A stretch of 64,000 nucleotides of DNA from Undibacterium pigrum (GTDB lineage: Bacteria > Pseudomonadota > Gammaproteobacteria > Burkholderiales > Burkholderiaceae_D), in contig NZ_QJKB01000002.1 of NCBI RefSeq assembly GCF_003201815.1, positions 758,128 through 822,127 on the forward strand. Direction: 5' to 3'. This document shows, one piece after another, positions 60,523 to 64,000 of the stretch (its first letter is position 1; every line of letters begins with the position of its first letter). A program made the position numbers and the translations under genes. The notes under the pieces were generated by a model, which was not told the DNA's origin, made no database searches, and saw nothing but the letters and a program-made list of their open reading frames with translations.

Positions 60523-60533
60523 TGCTGAATATT

Positions 60534-60985
60534 ATCCCCAATTTATTCAAAGATGATGTGAATGAGTGCCGGTTGCGGGGCCTAGAAGTCATTTTTCCAA
60601 GTTTTCGAAGAGATTCGATACGTACATCAATCTACATTGCTTCCGCCAGCAAAGAGTCTATGGCCACTCAAGATTTACTATACTTCCTTGCTCCTACAAC
60701 GGGTCGAGCATGGTGGCTAGCGCAAGTTACTTTTGGCTCAGAAAATCGCCCACGCCTCCTGGCACAGTCCTCACCTTACCCAATAAATGCGGGCAAATAT
60801 TTTAGCGCCAGCTCTACCAAGTGGTCCTCCACGTTGCTTGGGAGGACCGACCGAGCGCTACCCACTTTTCGAGTTCAGTGCCAAGCTAAGCGAATTATCG
60901 AACCCCAGCAGCAAAGTTGAAGTTGCCTATAAATAACGAGCCCATGTTACAATTTGCGTACTGATATTTACCTTGGGCTACTCAA
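60534..60985. other. Non-coding start of inserted segment
   Basis: 450 bases without a convincing gene. An open frame across 60336-60920 joins antisense tdk to this DNA and is not trusted. A hairpin GGTCCTCC-N10-GGAGGACC at 60823-60848 may be a weak terminator. Base use differs from the neighbouring regions, with more TTTT and AAAA and less of the CTGGCA-rich style seen elsewhere. Confidence 0.55.
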
Positions 60986-62296
60986 ATGCGATACACTACG
61001 ATGGTTGTCACAGCGTCAATCGTTGCCCTGTCCACTGGCTGCGCAACCTCCGTGCAAAATGGGCCCAAGGTGCGAACTCTCAGCATAGCGGAAGCATCCG
61101 CGTACGAGCGCACCCTGCAAGCCAGAGCGACCCCAAGTCATATGCTGCCGGACCGAAAATATGTTCAACCGGTAAACAAGCGAGAACCGTGCAAATTACC
61201 GACCACTGTTGACCAGTTAGAGCGTAGCAATTTCCGCGCTTTTTGGGATGGCCAATGCAAAAATGGCTTCGCATTCGGACTCGGACGAGACATCGCCATT
61301 TCTGACACGCATCACCAAGAAGAGATAACCATTTACAGTGCCGACGGTGATAATTTCCGCGGACCTAGCGTAGCGTATGATTTTGTAAACAATATGATTC
61401 ACTATGTGACACGCGGCGAGCAATATCCTGCGGCGACATGGTTCAGAGAGGCAATTTCTTCCGATGGCGAAAATTTCCAAATAGTTCAGTCATTCGGCGT
61501 GACGGACGAAGCCGGAAATAATCTATACACAGAATATTCACCATTAAGTCCTACTCGCTTTTTTTTAAATGATAGTCAGAATGTCGTTTTTAAGTTTACG
61601 GATAACTCCGCCATGCCTGTGGTGAATGCGTCCGTCGCCAACTTTGCTGCTGAAATTCTTGACCCAACGACTAAAACCTCGGGAGGTGTGGCAATTATTC
61701 GATACGGCACCGGTGAGGTGAGGCATGTAAAGCTAGGCGGACCATCACCAGAGATGGTTGCATTGCCCACCGAGTATTTTAACCATCTGAGTGGAAAGCT
61801 TAAGGCCGTACAGGTCGCACTTGCTGCTGGCCAAATCAAACTGGAACGTGCTAAACAGATAGAGCGCGAGTATCTACATATGGCATGCAATGGCAAACAC
61901 ACAATTGAAGGCTTAGATAAGGCGACTGTCACCAAAATTTGTGACTGGCGCAATAAATTTAAACCCGCTTATGACAAATCTCTCGCGAAATATACGAGTG
62001 AGATGGAGCAGCTACGAAAACGAGCGGAAGTTGCAGAGCAGCAGCGGTTAGCTCAACAACAAATCAATGTCCAGCAACGCCAATTGCAACAGCAACAATC
62101 GCAGCAGGAGTTGCAATCTTTTTCGAACACGCTCGTACAATTCGGACAGCAAATGCAAAACGCTGGACAGCAGTCCCTTAACAGTGTGAAGTTACCCTCT
62201 ACTCAAGTTGATTTTGGTCCAGTTAAACCACTTGGCGGAGGCGTGGTGGTCACATGCATGAAGGTCACGGACTCGAGTGCATATTGCCGCGATTAA
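60986..62296 (+). CDS. Unknown lipoprotein of the inserted segment
   Basis: A 436-residue protein with a lipoprotein signal (ALSTGCAT, Cys19). After a variable region comes a possible MORN/beta-rich part (FRAFWDGQCKNGFAFGLGRDIAISD, reminiscent of MORN-like KNGFAFGLG), then VAIIRYGTGEVRHVKLGG. A long C-terminal helix is rich in Gln and charged residues (about 330-405, AEQQRLAQQQINVQQRQLQQQQ) and likely forms a coiled coil. The last part has two Cys (VVVTCMKVTDSSAYCRD). I do not recognise a family. Codon use (more AAA, ATT, CGA, GAA-rich) differs from neighbours, consistent with transfer. Confidence 0.72.
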   Translation: MRYTTMVVTASIVALSTGCATSVQNGPKVRTLSIAEASAYERTLQARATPSHMLPDRKYVQPVNKREPCKLPTTVDQLERSNFRAFWDGQCKNGFAFGLGRDIAISDTHHQEEITIYSADGDNFRGPSVAYDFVNNMIHYVTRGEQYPAATWFREAISSDGENFQIVQSFGVTDEAGNNLYTEYSPLSPTRFFLNDSQNVVFKFTDNSAMPVVNASVANFAAEILDPTTKTSGGVAIIRYGTGEVRHVKLGGPSPEMVALPTEYFNHLSGKLKAVQVALAAGQIKLERAKQIEREYLHMACNGKHTIEGLDKATVTKICDWRNKFKPAYDKSLAKYTSEMEQLRKRAEVAEQQRLAQQQINVQQRQLQQQQSQQELQSFSNTLVQFGQQMQNAGQQSLNSVKLPSTQVDFGPVKPLGGGVVVTCMKVTDSSAYCRD

Positions 62297-62323
62297 CGAC
62301 TTATCCACTTTTGAGGAGCCAGA

Positions 62324-62551
62324 ATGAAGCTTGATGAGTTCTATTCCAACAAAAAGGACGGGGAAATCTCGGCCACGGAGGCGCAATCTCTTAATGAAGA
62401 GTTGGCAAAAATATCGCTTAATGATATTCCACTTGACTGTAGAGCGCTCGTTGCTGATTACTTGACTTTGGCTCTCAATATGCAGTCTGTAAGGAAGGAA
62501 ATTAGTCCAGCATTGGATTCATTGCTCTCGGAAATACAAGCACAAGGGTAA
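62324..62551 (+). CDS. Small unknown protein of the inserted segment
   Basis: A 75-residue acidic, helical protein (MKLDEFYSNKKDGEISATEAQSL...). It has a good GAGGAG ribosome binding site six bases before the ATG and lies 27 bases after the lipoprotein gene, so the two are probably co-transcribed. No signal peptide or known motif. It could be a partner of the lipoprotein or an immunity-type protein, but nothing shows this. Confidence 0.65.
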   Translation: MKLDEFYSNKKDGEISATEAQSLNEELAKISLNDIPLDCRALVADYLTLALNMQSVRKEISPALDSLLSEIQAQG

Positions 62552-63547
62552 GTATGGACAGACCTGTTGACGATACGTAGAACAACAAATCGGAGGCCAC
62601 ACCCTTCGCCGCGTTACGTCCAGACTTTCCCCCGGCCGGTCAACCTGTGTTGGTTTCAGGCGCTCTGCCCCAAACTCCAAATGACTCAATATAAAGGGAG
62701 GTTTTACGCAACAGGTTGCACCCCGCCCGAGATACAGGTGTGCTGGGATGTCTGTGAAGACCTCGCCCAATTTCCCAAACGTATGCGATATGTATTTCTT
62801 CGGCAGCAAGCAGGGGACAGGGGGCATTGCGGGTTTCTTCAGCTCTGGCGGTTGTATAAACGATTCGGCTCTCATCGGATGTGTGGTGCATAAGTTTGCG
62901 CAGGAACGCAACTACCGACACCACCATTTTTGAGCCTACGCCCATACACATGTCTATGACCGTGAGTGGGTGGTGCCCCCCCCTTTTCTATCGTTAGAGT
63001 AATTCGCCTGCACGCACAAGTATCGGCCTTATTAAACTGGGCTAGTGCCCACATATCCCCCATCGGCTCTTTGCTCAGGTTAATGAATTCAAAAGGATGA
63101 GTCCGAATTACTTGGGCCACCTCATGCAAATACTTTTGCCCGATGGTCAGTAACAATTCACCAAACTCGGGCTGAAACCAGTAGGCCTCTTTATAGTATT
63201 CTCAATCGTGGTTTCCGCCCTTCCAGTCGGCCGCCTAATTTTTGAGCAACTGATTTCGAGGTAGCAATCCAAAATGTTCTGCCAAATATGACGTCCTGTT
63301 CCTTCTACGTTCTCTGTCTTGTGCTTCACTCCACCCTAGTGGGGCAAAGCCTTGCGACGGGTGGTGAATACTGACCAGGGCGGACTTTGGATTAGGAGGG
63401 GCTGGAGCTACATATTCGATGTAGGGATGGAGCGGCTCCGACTTCCGAAATTCGGTCCCGTGACAGAGCGAGGTAGTCAGAGTTCCTCGATAGTCGTGAT
63501 GCTTGCCGACTCTGAACTCTTGAGTAAGAAGGTCCATGAACCTGTCA
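62552..63547. other. About 1 kb of inserted DNA with only gene fragments
   Basis: No convincing complete gene. On the minus strand an open stretch from about 63204 to 62990 reads like protein (EAYWFQPEFGELLLTIGQ, then HPFEFINLSKEPMGDMW), but it starts right after a stop codon and runs into a run of eight C at 62974-62984, so it is probably a remnant. A second minus-strand fragment near 63235-63410 (APLGWSEAQDRERRRNR) has no recognised family. The region may be decayed cargo of the insertion. Confidence 0.4.
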
Positions 63548-64000
63548 TCAGGTTCTACGACAAGCGTTTCAATATCGGTTTGACGCCGCAGGAAGTTATT
63601 GATCTGAGGGAGTTTCTGAAGGTGCTTTAATTGGAATAAAAACAACGGCCACAAACATGCTGATAACGCTCATTCCCGCCTATATCAATTTGCTCGCCAG
63701 ACTTCATGCGCCTGCCATTTTCATCGACACGAATATTCATCGTCGCCTTCTTGCCGCAGGTGCAAATATTTTTTAATTCTTCTATATCGTCAGCCAATGC
63801 CAGCAGATAAGCAGAGCCGGTAAATGGTTCACCCAGGAAGTCACTGCGCAAGCCATAACAAATCACAGGCACGCCGCGTACTTGCGCCAGCTGATGCAAT
63901 TGCCGCACCTGATCTGCCGACAGAAATTGCGCTTCATCCACCAGCACACAACTGACCTTGGGTGTTTCTGCCAAAAAATCAAAATGGCTATCAAAGACGT
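63548..64000. repeat. Right copy of the direct duplication (peroxidase 3' end plus tdk), continues past window
   Basis: Matches 59868 onward. Over the first 81 bases there are 4 differences (one changes Ser to Arg), and about 8 over the next 370 bases. Compared with the left copy, 54 bases (59949-60002) including the terminator are missing, so the peroxidase tail and tdk stop codons now overlap. Confidence 0.85.
63627..64000 (-). CDS. tdk: Thymidine kinase, second copy (partial, 5' end outside window)
   Basis: The C-terminal 120 or so residues of thymidine kinase, from within FDFLAETPKVSCVLVDEAQF to the end. The last 115 residues are identical in protein sequence to the left copy although the DNA differs by about 2 percent, nearly all at silent positions. 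The zinc-binding cysteines and Walker B are intact. The gene continues to the right of the window, where a full P-loop is expected if this is the working copy. The enzyme phosphorylates thymidine with ATP in the salvage pathway. Confidence 0.88.
   Translation of the reverse strand, partial: VFDSHFDFLAETPKVSCVLVDEAQFLSADQVRQLHQLAQVRGVPVICYGLRSDFLGEPFTGSAYLLALADDIEELKNICTCGKKATMNIRVDENGRRMKSGEQIDIGGNERYQHVCGRCFYSN

Larger units (their letters stand above)
59868..60531. repeat. Left copy of a direct duplication (peroxidase 3' end plus tdk)
   Basis: Begins TCAGGTTCTACGACAAGCG and covers the last 27 codons of the peroxidase gene, the terminator, and tdk down to its eleventh codon or so. The same DNA, with several base changes and a 54-base deletion, restarts at 63548. 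The homology breaks at 60532 with an in-frame stop ahead of the tdk ATG. Confidence 0.85.

Noticed and set aside
60336..60920. 194-residue plus-strand frame across the insertion junction
   Set aside because: It joins antisense tdk DNA to inserted DNA; no coherent protein is expected across a junction.
60534..63547. Insertion as a transposon or integron cassette
   Set aside because: No transposase, integrase or terminal inverted repeats were seen; flanking homologous repeats fit recombination better.
1..64000. CRISPR arrays, rRNA and tRNA genes
   Set aside because: No regularly spaced repeats, and no recognisable rRNA or tRNA-like cloverleaf stretches were found by reading.

Overview
The window reads as a chromosomal segment of a betaproteobacterium, most likely Burkholderiales/Oxalobacteraceae (an Undibacterium-like genome). 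This rests on medium GC, gene-dense organisation, BaeSR-, AmtB- and RlmF-type proteins and general family resemblance; no rRNA is present to fix the taxon. I see no rRNA, tRNA, CRISPR array or transposase. About 50 genes can be supported.

Region 1 (1-8.0 kb), sulfur: the end of an O-acetylhomoserine sulfhydrylase gene, a convergent sensor kinase gene, a large nested inverted-repeat element, then a four-gene operon of rhodanese, serine O-acetyltransferase, a Family 2A (SrpI-like) encapsulin shell protein and a SufS-type cysteine desulfurase. The desulfurase carries a long, low-complexity N-terminal extension typical of encapsulin cargo. Together these encode a sulfur nanocompartment: cysteine supply, sulfur release inside a protein shell, and sulfane-sulfur handling. 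The operon ends in a strong terminator at 7993-8025.

Region 2 (8.0-13.6 kb), accessory functions: a TetR regulator divergent from an alpha/beta hydrolase plus MFS exporter pair, a LysR regulator, a DsbA-fold isomerase and a CmcJ/NvfI-type oxygenase-like protein.

Region 3 (13.7-21.6 kb), NAD and ADP-ribose: two divergent operons. Leftward: PARG-like macrodomain protein, KptA (Tpt1), a cysteine phosphatase and a NADAR-domain protein. Rightward: nicotinamidase, nicotinate phosphoribosyltransferase, glutamine-dependent NAD synthetase and a NadM-Nudix fusion. Both promoters carry the same dyad, CTTAGT-N11-ACTAAG, so one regulator probably controls NAD rebuilding and ADP-ribose clearance together.

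Region 4 (21.6-41.9 kb), pectin and galacturonate: uronate dehydrogenase and galactarate dehydratase, a UxuR/ExuR-like GntR regulator with its operators, a TonB receptor, two Tat-exported GH28 enzymes, a CE12-type esterase, a GH28-CE8 fusion, then a leftward operon of KdgD, ketoglutarate semialdehyde dehydrogenase, hexuronate transporter and lactonase, and a second GntR regulator. This is a complete route from pectin to 2-oxoglutarate.

Region 5 (41.9-58.1 kb), mixed housekeeping: a beta-propeller-like membrane protein, small membrane proteins, a DUF2804 protein, a J-like/trypsin-like protease chimera, ammonium transporter AmtB with a visible sigma-54 promoter, a YHS protein, a nitronate monooxygenase-type flavoenzyme, RlmF, a twice-frameshifted LprI-like pseudogene, a DUF3455 lipoprotein, an Lrp regulator, an SgrR-like solute-binding-domain protein and a BaeSR-like two-component system.

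Region 6 (58.3-64 kb), insertion with duplication: a dihaem cytochrome c peroxidase-like lipoprotein gene and a 5'-truncated thymidine kinase gene, then about 3 kb of foreign-looking DNA (an unknown lipoprotein, a small unknown gene, mostly non-coding sequence). After this the end of the peroxidase gene and thymidine kinase appear a second time, diverged by a few percent. This is the layout expected from integration by a single crossover.
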